Positions 10,274 through 17,699 of a DNA stretch of 64,000 nt are shown one piece after another. A program made the translations under genes and the position numbers. Source of the stretch: an uncultured Candidatus Saccharibacteria bacterium (GTDB taxonomy: Bacteria > Patescibacteriota > Saccharimonadia > Saccharimonadales > Saccharimonadaceae); the NCBI GenBank assembly GCA_949101405.1, contig CARYFM010000002.1, positions 1 through 64,000 on the forward strand. The letters are read 5' to 3'. Each line of letters starts with the position of its first letter. Position 1 is the first letter of the stretch. The notes beneath the pieces were generated by a model. The model ran no database searches, had not been told where the DNA came from, and saw only the letters and a list, made by a program, of their open reading frames with translations.

Positions 10274-10430
10274 AAGTGTTTTTTATATTGCTAGCCCTGG
10301 CGCTTTTAAAAAACGCCAAGACATCAGTAATCACCCTACCTTCAACTTTTTACAAAATTTTGAAGGCGTCTTTCAGTATTAACCCCTGTTATGACAAAAC
10401 GAAGCCTTCAAAAAATTAGAAAAATTTGAA

Positions 10431-10655
10431 GGCTTCGTGCGCAGCGGAGGAATCTACTTAACTAATAGTGCAGGAGCAACAGCACATGCTGGTCGAATGG
10501 CTAACTATGGTTCATTTTGGTCTTCACGCGGTGGTGCCGCTACTAATGCGTACTTCCTCAACTTTATTACTACTGGTGTCACCCCGTCGCTCGGCCCCTG
10601 GGAGCGCTGGCTCGGTTTCCCCCTCCGCTGCCTGAGTACTGTATTAGGGATATGA
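10431..10655 (+). pseudogene. FISUMP-type C-terminal fragment (cassette B1-right)
   Basis: The frame runs FVRSGGIYLTN, FWSSRGGAATNAYFLNF, GFPLRCLSTVLGI, stop. The preceding codons come from the AT-rich central hairpin, so the break lies exactly at GTGCGCAGCGG. Compared with the cassette at 15326, several aligned Asn codons differ only at adenines (AAC to TTC, ACC and CTC; AAT to ATT), while other codons also differ elsewhere. No ribosome site is seen. Confidence 0.6.
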
Positions 10656-10683
10656 GAGGGCAGATAAATGATATAATATTTAC

Positions 10684-11511
10684 ATGTTAATTGACACGCA
10701 TTGCCACCTGCACGATTCGGAGTGGTTTACGCCAGAGCAGGCGGAGCAGTTTTTGCGCGAAGCTCACGATAATAATGTGCAAAAAATTATCTGTATCGGC
10801 ACTAATCCAGAAGACTCTTTTAATGCACGGGATTTCGCTGAATCACACGATGATGCCTATTGGACTTATGGTATTCATCCTGAATTTGCCACGGATGATA
10901 AGCTGTGGGATGAGGATATTTCGCTTCTTTTGGAGAGGATCCGGAGTTACGACGAGGAAGAGCGGCGCAACCCTGTAGCAACAGACGTCGCGGACGCGCC
11001 TCGAGGAAAGAAGGTGAAATGCTCTCGTGCGCCAGTTGCCATCGGTGAAGTTGGTCTGGATTATCATTATGATGGCTACGATCGTGCGGCGCAAATTCGC
11101 CTTTTTGAGCGCATGCTCCAGCTTGCTCTCGATCTACATCTGCCGGTTTCGCTCCATATTCGCGAAGCTTTTACCGATACCTTTGCCATACTAGACAACT
11201 TTCCGCAAATTACGGGCGTCGTGCATAGTTTCACTGGCTCCAAACGTGACCTGCGTCAGGCGCTGGAACGTGGCTTCTATATTGGCGTTAATGGTCTCTG
11301 TACTTATACTACCAACCCTTTACCTCCACTAGAAAAAATGGTCCTAGAAACTGACGCTCCATTCTTGACTCCAGCACCTTTCCGTGGTACAATAAACAAA
11401 CCAGGATATGTTAAAGTAATTGCAACATATCTCACGGAAAAATTGGGTGTGGCAGAAGTAAATATAGTGGAGCAAACAACCCAAAATGCGAGAAACATTT
11501 TCCAAATCTAA
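10684..11511 (+). CDS. tatD: TatD family metal-dependent DNase
   Basis: 275 aa. The amidohydrolase-fold metal ligands are visible: DTHCHLH at the start, GEVGLDYHYD, SLHIRE, VVHSFTG and ETDAPFLTP. TatD enzymes act as 3'-5' exonucleases/deoxyribonucleases in DNA repair. TATAAT ends 6 nt before the ATG, so a leaderless mRNA is likely. Between GIHPE and AIGEVGLDY the protein is about 25 residues longer than usual (~ERRNPVATDVADAPRG...), with weak inverted-repeat character at DNA level. A 47-codon reading frame overlaps the 3' end. Confidence 0.93.
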   Translation: MLIDTHCHLHDSEWFTPEQAEQFLREAHDNNVQKIICIGTNPEDSFNARDFAESHDDAYWTYGIHPEFATDDKLWDEDISLLLERIRSYDEEERRNPVATDVADAPRGKKVKCSRAPVAIGEVGLDYHYDGYDRAAQIRLFERMLQLALDLHLPVSLHIREAFTDTFAILDNFPQITGVVHSFTGSKRDLRQALERGFYIGVNGLCTYTTNPLPPLEKMVLETDAPFLTPAPFRGTINKPGYVKVIATYLTEKLGVAEVNIVEQTTQNARNIFQI

Positions 11512-11629
11512 TTTTGACAGTTTAGATAAAGCCAGAATCTCTAATTTTTGCACGCCAGCCTCGGTTGAAATTTATCGTGAGTTGATGGGTGTAGCCCAGG
11601 AGATCGAAACATGCCGTGCGTCAGTTTAG
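11486..11629 (+). CDS. small hypothetical protein overlapping tatD
   Basis: A 47-codon frame, MRETFSKSNFDSLDKARISN to RASV, starts 26 nt inside the end of tatD and ends 19 nt inside the next gene. The chained overlaps suggest translational coupling in a tatD-orf-orf transcript. A GGAG lies about 14 nt before the ATG, which is rather far. No family is recognised. It could be a chance frame, but it spans the otherwise empty gap exactly. Confidence 0.4.
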   Translation: MRETFSKSNFDSLDKARISNFCTPASVEIYRELMGVAQEIETCRASV

Positions 11630-12525
11630 GTTCTCACAGGACTTATAAAGCTAAAATCATGAAACCAGTAGACTCTGCGGTCAAGGAAGCAGAGCCAGTT
11701 TGCGTTGCAGATTTGACAAGTATTAGTCAAGAAACAGAACACCTTGTCAATGTTGCTGCCGTCGCAGAAGAAGTTTTGCAATCTGAGCAACTGCTTTCTA
11801 ACCCACAGACCGTCACTATTACCTCTGCTGGTATCAAACCACTCAAGCAGCCCCTGTATTACAGAATCCAATCTGGGGTTTTGCGCCTGATGCAAGCCAA
11901 ACGTTTGCGTCGTGCTGCAGTTAAGGCTGCTCGTCAGCCCCTTCACAAAACTGCACCTGTTGTACCTGATGCCCCAAATAAAGCCCCGACATCAGCACCT
12001 CAAATCTTGCTTGATGGTACTAAAGTACAGATTCGCACTCACCGTAGCTCTGTATCGCATATCGGTCAAAAAATTATCCAAGGTGATGTCAAACCCAACT
12101 TTCAACCTAAACCCACCCGTAAAGCCGCCCGCCTTTTCAAATCTACCAAAAAACTTACAGACCAAACCACCAAAAAAATTACCCTTGCCGCTCGCCAAAT
12201 GCGTCGTCGCCCCAGCCGCGCCGAGCTTATTAACGCCGAATCAAAACTCGGTAGCACAATCTTTGGCCCAGTTCCAGACGGTCATCGTCGTGAGTTTTTT
12301 CACGACCGCGAAAATGTTTGGATTTGGCACGAAGACTGGCTTGACCATGAACGCCATCCACGCCAGCTCACTGTACGTTACGAAGTCCGACCTTCAGGCG
12401 TTTTCAAGAAGATTTCTGCTGGCAAATATGTTGAACTTAAGGGTACTGAACTGGAAAATTTTCGTCAAGCCACTAAGGTTTACCTTCATGTTATCAAACA
12501 AAAACTTTATCGTTACGCGAAATAA
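11611..12525 (+). CDS. conserved-looking basic hypothetical protein
   Basis: 304 aa from ATG 11611, preceded by CAGGAG at 8 nt; ATG 11659 is a possible alternative. The first ~190 residues are low-complexity, Lys/Pro/Ala-rich and strongly basic, probably disordered. The last ~90 residues look folded, with GPVPDGHRREFFHDRENVWIWHEDW and RYEVRPSGVFKK. No catalytic motif is recognised. A nucleic-acid or ribosome association is possible from the charge but unproven. It lies between tatD and the desulfurase gene, which has its own -10 box. Confidence 0.75.
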   Translation: MPCVSLGSHRTYKAKIMKPVDSAVKEAEPVCVADLTSISQETEHLVNVAAVAEEVLQSEQLLSNPQTVTITSAGIKPLKQPLYYRIQSGVLRLMQAKRLRRAAVKAARQPLHKTAPVVPDAPNKAPTSAPQILLDGTKVQIRTHRSSVSHIGQKIIQGDVKPNFQPKPTRKAARLFKSTKKLTDQTTKKITLAARQMRRRPSRAELINAESKLGSTIFGPVPDGHRREFFHDRENVWIWHEDWLDHERHPRQLTVRYEVRPSGVFKKISAGKYVELKGTELENFRQATKVYLHVIKQKLYRYAK

Positions 12526-12541
12526 TATATAATATAAGCAT

Positions 12542-13864
12542 ATGATTTATCTTGATCACGCCGCCGCTACGCCCGTTAGTCCGCAGGCTTTAAAAGCTAT
12601 GTTGCCGTATTTTACGGAAGATTTTTTCAATCCTTCTGCGCCTTATCTGCCTGCCAAACATGTACGCGAGGCTTACGAATCGGCCAAAGATCAAGTTGCG
12701 CATTGCATAGGCGCAAAAGGTGTAGACTTAGTAATTACTGCTGGCGCCACCGAATCCATCAATCTCGCTTTTACTGCCTCTCATCATAAATCGCTTGTGC
12801 TTGCTATCGAACATACTGCTGTTCTTGCTGCCGCTAAATCTAAGAAATATGACTTAATTTCTGTTGATAAATTCGGGTTAATTCAGCTTGACGATTTGCG
12901 TCGTAAACTAGATGATGAAGTTGATTTCGTTTCGATTTCTCTAGCCAATAATGAGTTAGGTACTATCCAGCCGCTAGCGGAAGTCTCAGAAATCTTGCGC
13001 CAAGCTCGTCAAGATCGCTTGCAGAGAGGAATCACTACTCCACTTTATTTACATTCTGATGCTTCGCAGGCTCTAAATTTGATGGATATCAATGTTGCTC
13101 GCCTAGGAGTGGATTTGCTTACGCTTAACGCAGCTAAATGCAGTGGACCTAAAGGTATTGGAGCGCTTTATTTAGCACACGGTGTCAAAATTTCACCGCT
13201 TACTGTGGGTGGCGGGCAAGAACGCGGTTTGCGTTCTGGTACCGAAAACGTTCCTGGCGTTATTGGCTTTGCGACCGCTGCAACCGAAGCCAAGGCGCAT
13301 CTATCATACCACCGTAAGCAATACCAAGAAATGGCTAAAGTTCTTCATCAAGAACTCGCACGTATTCCTATTGTAGCACAACATATAGAAAATGTCAAGC
13401 ATGATCTTAATCTGGGAATATCACAGCCAATTTTCTTAGGTAATCCTAAACACCAGCTAGCGAGTTTCGTTCCAGTTTGTTTACCAGGAATTGACGCTGA
13501 ACGCTTGATATATAAATTAGAACAGCAGGGAATTTTAGTTTCCACCGGTGCCGCCTGTGCTGCCAACAAGGGAACTAAATCTCATGTTTTAGCCGCAATC
13601 GGCCTCTCTGACGCCGAGATCGCAGGTAGCCTCCGCATTTCGCTTGGTAGTACCAATAATCTCGACCAAATCCGCCAAGCTGCCAAGATTATCTCTGACA
13701 TAGTTCTGCGTGAATACTTCCGGGTGCAAAATTCTCTGCAAGGCATTAAAAGAGCGTCGAAGCTCGACGCGAAGAACGACAGCCCCGTAAAGACGGGCAC
13801 TGGAGAGGATGCCTTGGTGGAGAATTTTGCACCCGAAGACAATTTGGAGAATTCTTATGCCTAA
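12542..13864 (+). CDS. iscS: cysteine desulfurase (NifS/IscS family)
   Basis: 440 aa. PLP-dependent aminotransferase class V features: YLDHAAATP at the start, SxLxNNExG-type SLANNELGTIQP, HSDASQA, and NAAKCSGPKGIGALY where the expected PLP lysine region reads AAKCSGPKG. The active-site Cys loop is STGAACAANK. It releases sulfur from cysteine for Fe-S clusters and tRNA thiolation. The 8-nt overlap with mnmA supports sulfur donation to MnmA. TATAAT lies 8 nt before the ATG. The last ~48 residues are an unusual extension encoded by a multi-hairpin palindrome (13721-13835). Confidence 0.92.
   Translation: MIYLDHAAATPVSPQALKAMLPYFTEDFFNPSAPYLPAKHVREAYESAKDQVAHCIGAKGVDLVITAGATESINLAFTASHHKSLVLAIEHTAVLAAAKSKKYDLISVDKFGLIQLDDLRRKLDDEVDFVSISLANNELGTIQPLAEVSEILRQARQDRLQRGITTPLYLHSDASQALNLMDINVARLGVDLLTLNAAKCSGPKGIGALYLAHGVKISPLTVGGGQERGLRSGTENVPGVIGFATAATEAKAHLSYHRKQYQEMAKVLHQELARIPIVAQHIENVKHDLNLGISQPIFLGNPKHQLASFVPVCLPGIDAERLIYKLEQQGILVSTGAACAANKGTKSHVLAAIGLSDAEIAGSLRISLGSTNNLDQIRQAAKIISDIVLREYFRVQNSLQGIKRASKLDAKNDSPVKTGTGEDALVENFAPEDNLENSYA
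13721..13835. repeat. multi-hairpin palindromic element inside the iscS 3' end
   Basis: The outer stem is a perfect 16-bp inverted repeat, CGGGTGCAAAATTCTC (13721-13736) with its complement at 13820-13835, extended inward by CAAGGCAT. Two inner perfect hairpins follow: GCGTCG/CGACGC (13754-13770) and CCCGT/ACGGG (13784-13797). It is translated in frame as a low-complexity C-terminal extension. The design matches the element inside mnmA. It resembles in-frame palindromic elements known from Rickettsia, by analogy only. Confidence 0.75.
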
Positions 13865-15050
13865 AGTCTATCTTGGCATGTCCGGCGGTGTTGATTCTTC
13901 AGTTTCTGCTGTCCTACTTAAAGAGCAAGGCTATGACGTCACTGGTATCTACATGAAAAACTGGTCCAAAGACCTACCTGGCATGAAATGCCCTTGGGCT
14001 GAAGATCTTGCCGATGCCAAGCGTGTAGCTGTGCAACTAGATTTAGACTTTGAAGTCTGGGATTTTGAGGATGATTATAAACAAAAAGTGGTAGATTATA
14101 TGTTGTCCGAGTTCCAAAAAGGTCGCACGCCAAATCCTGACGTAATGTGTAACGAACAAATCAAATTCAAGCTTTTCTATGACCGCGCTATCCAAAACGG
14201 TGCTGATTTTATCGCTACTGGTCATTACGCACGTGTCGGTGCAGCACAGGATATTGAGAGCGCCACCGCTCCGGCGAGTAATCATTGCTCCGTTAATAAT
14301 ATTCGTCTAATGAGGGCTATCGACGAGAATAAAGATCAAACTTATTTTCTTTACCGTATGAGTAATGCGGCTACAGCTAAAACAATTTTTCCAGTAGGAA
14401 ATCTAACTAAACCTGAAGTTAAGGCCCTCGCTGCGGATAAAGGTCTTGATGTTGCCACCAAAAAAGAGTCCATGGGCGTTTGTTTCGTAGGTGAAGTTGG
14501 TATGAAAGACTTTTTGCACGAATATCTTGAAACTCAACCTGGAGAAATTCGTGAGATCGAAACTGAAAAAGTCCTGGGCTATCATGATGGCGCTATTTTT
14601 TATACTATTGGCCAGCGCCATGGTTTATACTTAGGCGGTGGCTTACCATATTATGTTGTCAAAAAAGATCTGGCAAACAATATCGTTTATGTTTCTCGCA
14701 ATCTTAATCATGGGTTGCTTTGGACGAACCAGCTTAAACTTGAGAATCTCCATCTTCGCACCGACCTACCCACCTCTGGCAAAATTCAGGTACGTCTCCG
14801 TCATCGCGCGCCGCTGCTTGAAGCCGCCGTTGTTCTTCGGGAATCCCCGCAGGCTGCGGTCAAAGACGAAGATGTGCGCCGCCCGCGACGGCGGGCTGGC
14901 ACGGCATCGTGTCCCGAAGAAGCAACAAAGGGTTCAAGCAAACTCGGTGAACTGATATTTACTACACCCATCAAACGCCCCGCTCCTGGGCAATCTGTCG
15001 TGTTTTATGATGGTGAAATTTGCCTAGGCGGAGGAATCGTTGCTGAGTAG
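13857..15050 (+). CDS. mnmA: tRNA-specific 2-thiouridylase MnmA
   Basis: 397 aa from ATG 13857 (TTGGAGA 7 nt upstream), overlapping the desulfurase stop by 8 nt. The PP-loop SGGVDSSVSA, the catalytic CPWAED and CFVGE cysteine sites, and GHYARV and GQRHGLYLGGG are present. MnmA thiolates U34 of tRNA-Lys, -Glu and -Gln; tRNA-Lys(UUU) and tRNA-Glu(UUC) occur in this window. An insertion of ~33 residues (around ESPQAAVKDEDVRRPRRRAG) interrupts the C-terminal beta-barrel region and is encoded by a palindromic element at 14833-14921. Confidence 0.96.
   Translation: MPKVYLGMSGGVDSSVSAVLLKEQGYDVTGIYMKNWSKDLPGMKCPWAEDLADAKRVAVQLDLDFEVWDFEDDYKQKVVDYMLSEFQKGRTPNPDVMCNEQIKFKLFYDRAIQNGADFIATGHYARVGAAQDIESATAPASNHCSVNNIRLMRAIDENKDQTYFLYRMSNAATAKTIFPVGNLTKPEVKALAADKGLDVATKKESMGVCFVGEVGMKDFLHEYLETQPGEIREIETEKVLGYHDGAIFYTIGQRHGLYLGGGLPYYVVKKDLANNIVYVSRNLNHGLLWTNQLKLENLHLRTDLPTSGKIQVRLRHRAPLLEAAVVLRESPQAAVKDEDVRRPRRRAGTASCPEEATKGSSKLGELIFTTPIKRPAPGQSVVFYDGEICLGGGIVAE
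14833..14921. repeat. multi-hairpin palindromic element inside mnmA
   Basis: Outer stem TTCTTCGGGA (14833-14842) with TCCCGAAGAA (14912-14921). Inner perfect hairpins are CCGCA/TGCGG (14847-14859) and GCCCGC/GCGGGC (14881-14896). It is GC-richer than the surrounding gene and preserves the reading frame. It has the same outer-stem-plus-two-hairpins plan as the iscS element, although the sequences differ. Confidence 0.72.
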
Positions 15051-15069
15051 TATGTGCTAGAATAAGTCT

Positions 15070-15325
15070 TGTGGATACTCGTCCATGGGACCTCAAAGCA
15101 GCCTGAGTTCACTCCTCCGCTCGCCTACAGCTCCCAACAGTCAAGATCGTGAAGCGCCCCTCTTTAATTTTTAAGAGAATTTAGAGGTTTGTCTGCTTTT
15201 GGCTACGGCCCAAATCGTAAAAAGTCGCTTCTATCAATGGCCTATTCTTATTTCCGAGCTCGTATTCCGGGGTTCTTTCTGCGGGTTGGGTAGTCGTTGA
15301 TTTTTTGGACATTTTTCCGTAGCAC
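15070..15325 (+). ncRNA. structured leader RNA, copy 1
   Basis: CCATGG (15083-15088) and TCACTCCTCCGC (15109-15120) are conserved in all three copies. The stem GAAGCG (15151-15156)/CGCTTC (15226-15231) is replaced by GAAGTTC/GAACTTC and AGAGGCTT/AAGCCTCT in copies 2 and 3, which is covariation. Inside the loop, CCTCT/AGAGG can form another hairpin. The pyrimidine motif CTCCTCC complements Shine-Dalgarno GGAGGAG. Function is unknown. Confidence 0.55.
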
Positions 15326-15520
15326 TTCGTGCGCAGCGGGTATGTCAACTTACCTAATACTGCTGGTACTTTGAGGAACGCTGGCATCAACGGCAACTGG
15401 TGGTCGTCGCGCGGTGATGCCGCTACCAATGCGTACAACCTCAACTTTAATGCTACTGGCGTCAACCCGTCGAACGGCCCGAATAACCGTTGGCATGGTT
15501 TCCCCCTCCGCTGCCTCTAT
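15326..15520 (+). pseudogene. FISUMP-type cassette, Asn-rich (A1)
   Basis: The frame starts at TTC-GTG-CGC-AGC-GGG (FVRSG), continues through WWSSRGDAATNAYNLNF and GPNNRWHGFPLRC, then the type A tail. A stop codon lies two codons before FVRSG and there is no ribosome site, so it is probably not translated as a protein. Thirteen of its ~63 codons are Asn (AAC/AAT), more than in the STVLGM-tailed cassettes. Adenine-rich codons at variable positions are typical of template repeats of diversity-generating retroelements, but no reverse transcriptase is present here. Confidence 0.55.
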
Positions 15521-15583
15521 TTGCCGCGGTGGGGTGCCGATCTTACGCCACCCATTTAGAGTAAAATGTGTTATAATTAAACA

Positions 15584-17482
15584 ATGAATGCAAATGAAAT
15601 CCGCCAAAAATTTTTAGATTTTCAAGTTAAGCACGGCCATAAAGTTATCCCACCTGCACCTTTAGTGCTCGAAAATGATCCTACTACTTTGTTTACTGGT
15701 TCTGGCATGCAGCCACTTTTGCCATATCTCTTAGGCCAGCCTCATCCTGAAGGCGTGCGTCTTACCGATTCTCAGCCTTCCATGCGCTTGCAAGATATCG
15801 AAGATGTGGGTGATCCGCGTCACACTACCGTTTTTGAAATGCTTGGTAACTGGTCGCTTGGAGATTATTTCAAAAAAGAGCAAATTCAGAATTATTTTGA
15901 GTTTCTCACAAAAGAAATTGGTTTAGATCCAGAGCGGATTTACGTAACTTGTTTTATCGGTGATGATAAATACGGCATCCCCAAAGATACCGAGGCTGCC
16001 GAGATTTGGCAAGAAGTTTTCAGAAATGCTGGCGTTGAAGCCAAAATTGCTGAAATCGGTAGTGCTCAGGATGGTGACAAGCGTGGTATCAAGCCAGGCG
16101 AACGGATTTTCTTCTACGATGACAAGGAGAACTGGTGGAGTCGTGGTGGTGGTATCGAAACCACTCCACTTGGCGACCCTTGCGGCCCTGATTCTGAGGT
16201 CTTTTATGATTTTGGTGAAGATAAGCAAGACGTAGCTAAATATGGACAAGCTCATCCAGCTTCCGATGGTGCTCGCTTTATGGAAATCGGTAACCAAGTC
16301 TTCATGCAATATAAGCGCAAAGAAGATGGCACTTTTGAGGAACTCGAACACAAGAACGTCGATTTTGGTGGTGGTCTAGAGCGTCTCGCTGCGGCAGCGA
16401 TGGGTAGTTTTGATGTCTTCAAAATTTCATTAATGGCGCCAATCATTTCCAAACTTGAAGAGATTTCTCATAAGAATTATGACAATAATACTGACGAAAT
16501 GCGTATTATCGCCGACCATCTTCGCGGCGCATACCTTTTAGCAGCCCAAGGTTTACAGCCTAGCAACAAGGCTCAGGGTTATGCCCTCCGACGTTTGGTG
16601 CGTCGTGCCGTACTCAAAGCTCTCGACCTTGGTATTGGACAAGAATTCCTTGCTCAGATTATCCCGGTAATTGCCGAAAATTATCAAGAACTATCTGACG
16701 ATATTTTGCCATGTCGCGCGCAAGTACTAGATGTTCTCACAAAGGAAGAGGCTGCTTTCCGTAAAACCATTAACAAAGGCGTCAAAGAATTGCAAAAGAT
16801 GGCTCAGACCGACACCACAATTGATGGACAAGAGCTATTTAAGCTACAGGACACTTATGGCTTCCCACTCGAACTCAGTGTCGAAGAAGTTTATAAGATG
16901 GGTCTAAACCTTTCTCAAAATTATCAAGATGAATTTGAAGCCGCTTTGAATGAACAACGTGAACGCAGTAAGACTGCATCGAAAGGTATGTTTAAAGGTG
17001 GTCTGTCAGATACTAGTGATCAAACCGTCAAATATCACACTGCTTGCCATCTGCTTCTGGCAGCATTGCAGCAGGAAATCGATCCTAGTATCGGTCAAAA
17101 AGGCAGCAATCTTACTCCAGAACGCTTGCGTTTTGACTTCAATATCGACCACAAACTTTCTCCAGAAGAAATCGCCAAAGTCGAAGCTCGTGTTAACGAA
17201 TGGATTTCGGCAGATTTACCAGTAGTTTTTGCCGAATATGATAAAGATTATGCATTTGATAGTTTACACGCTCATGGTAGTTTCCGCGATCGCTATCCCG
17301 ATCGAGTGACGGTTTATGCCGTTGGTGATGGTGACACGCCCGAAAACATTCAGACTCCAATTTCTATCGAAATCTGCGGTGGTCCACACGTCTCCAGAAC
17401 TGGGGAATTAGGAAAATTCAAAATTACCAAAGAAGAATCTTCTAGCGCCGGCGTGCGGCGCATCAAAGCTGTGTTAGAATAA
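15584..17482 (+). CDS. alaS: alanyl-tRNA synthetase, short form
   Basis: 632 aa, against about 870 in most bacteria. The aminoacylation domain is present (FTGSGMQPLLPYLLG, DIEDVGDPRHTTVFEMLGNWSLGDYFK, and GGGLERLAAA), then the editing domain with HTACHLL and ICGGPHVSRTGELG, whose His and Cys residues bind zinc. The protein ends right after SSSAGVRRIKAVLE, so the DHHA1/C-Ala tail is absent. Short AlaRS forms occur in reduced genomes. TATAAT lies 6 nt before the ATG; the mRNA is probably leaderless. Confidence 0.95.
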   Translation: MNANEIRQKFLDFQVKHGHKVIPPAPLVLENDPTTLFTGSGMQPLLPYLLGQPHPEGVRLTDSQPSMRLQDIEDVGDPRHTTVFEMLGNWSLGDYFKKEQIQNYFEFLTKEIGLDPERIYVTCFIGDDKYGIPKDTEAAEIWQEVFRNAGVEAKIAEIGSAQDGDKRGIKPGERIFFYDDKENWWSRGGGIETTPLGDPCGPDSEVFYDFGEDKQDVAKYGQAHPASDGARFMEIGNQVFMQYKRKEDGTFEELEHKNVDFGGGLERLAAAAMGSFDVFKISLMAPIISKLEEISHKNYDNNTDEMRIIADHLRGAYLLAAQGLQPSNKAQGYALRRLVRRAVLKALDLGIGQEFLAQIIPVIAENYQELSDDILPCRAQVLDVLTKEEAAFRKTINKGVKELQKMAQTDTTIDGQELFKLQDTYGFPLELSVEEVYKMGLNLSQNYQDEFEAALNEQRERSKTASKGMFKGGLSDTSDQTVKYHTACHLLLAALQQEIDPSIGQKGSNLTPERLRFDFNIDHKLSPEEIAKVEARVNEWISADLPVVFAEYDKDYAFDSLHAHGSFRDRYPDRVTVYAVGDGDTPENIQTPISIEICGGPHVSRTGELGKFKITKEESSSAGVRRIKAVLE

Positions 17483-17546
17483 AACCAAGAAACAGAAGGT
17501 TGACGTTTTGAGCTTTTAGCGTTAGAATGAGAATATAAATTGGATT

Positions 17547-17585
17547 AGTTGTCCTTAGTCTTATGACTGAGGACAACTTTTATTT
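17547..17585 (+). terminator. intrinsic terminator after alaS
   Basis: AGTTGTCCTTAGTC (17547-17560) pairs with GACTGAGGACAACT (17565-17578), followed by TTTATTTT. It ends the alaS transcript. Confidence 0.8.
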
Positions 17586-17663
17586 TAGATTCATCAGATA
17601 ACTGAAAATCCAAAGATAAAGTAATCTTTTTCATACTCACCTTTCCTCACTTTCAAACTACTA

Positions 17664-17692
17664 TTGACAAAATACTAAATCTATGCTACAAT
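17664..17692 (+). promoter_or_regulatory. near-consensus promoter of orphan gene 17934
   Basis: TTGACA (17664-17669), 17-bp spacer, TACAAT (17687-17692) with an extended TGC. The same arrangement precedes the orphan genes at 20793 (minus), 21752, 38881, 60529 (minus) and 63345. Confidence 0.8.
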
Positions 17693-17699
17693 GAAGACA

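Larger units (their letters stand above)
10052..10658. mobile_element. inverted-repeat unit B1 with two divergent FISUMP 3' fragments
   Basis: A 607-bp unit occupying most of the 705-bp space between typA and tatD. Its ends are ~46-bp inverted repeats (10052-10097 and 10613-10658, about five mismatches), each containing GGCAGCGGAGGG and the tail TGAGTACTGTATTAGGGA in opposite senses. Two FISUMP-like reading frames read outward from a ~170-bp centre (10265-10433). The centre carries two AT-rich hairpins built on CCTTCAA/TTGAAGG and the word CCCCTGTTATG. A homologous centre, in the opposite orientation, exists in unit B2 at 53166-53708. No transposase is encoded. Mobility is inferred from the terminal repeats and the two dispersed copies. 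Confidence 0.6.
15058..15544 (+). mobile_element. type A unit A1: promoter, structured RNA, FISUMP cassette
   Basis: It fills the gap between mnmA and alaS. An extended -10 box, TGCTAGAAT (15055-15063), is followed by a ~265-nt leader with the conserved blocks GTGGATA, CCATGG and TCACTCCTCCGC, then AGATCGTGAAGCG pairing with CGCTTC 70 nt later. The leader runs into a FISUMP cassette and the tail GGGGTGCCGATCTT. Two further copies occur on the minus strand at 21061-21524 and 53727-54190 with the same order and spacing. No protein start fits, so the transcript is probably a non-coding RNA containing the cassette. Confidence 0.65.

Noticed and set aside
15083..15180. A protein starting at the ATG in CCATGG of the type A leader
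   Set aside because: Copy 1 gives ~30 codons and copy 3 ~28, but copy 2 ends after six codons; conservation follows RNA stems and not a reading frame.
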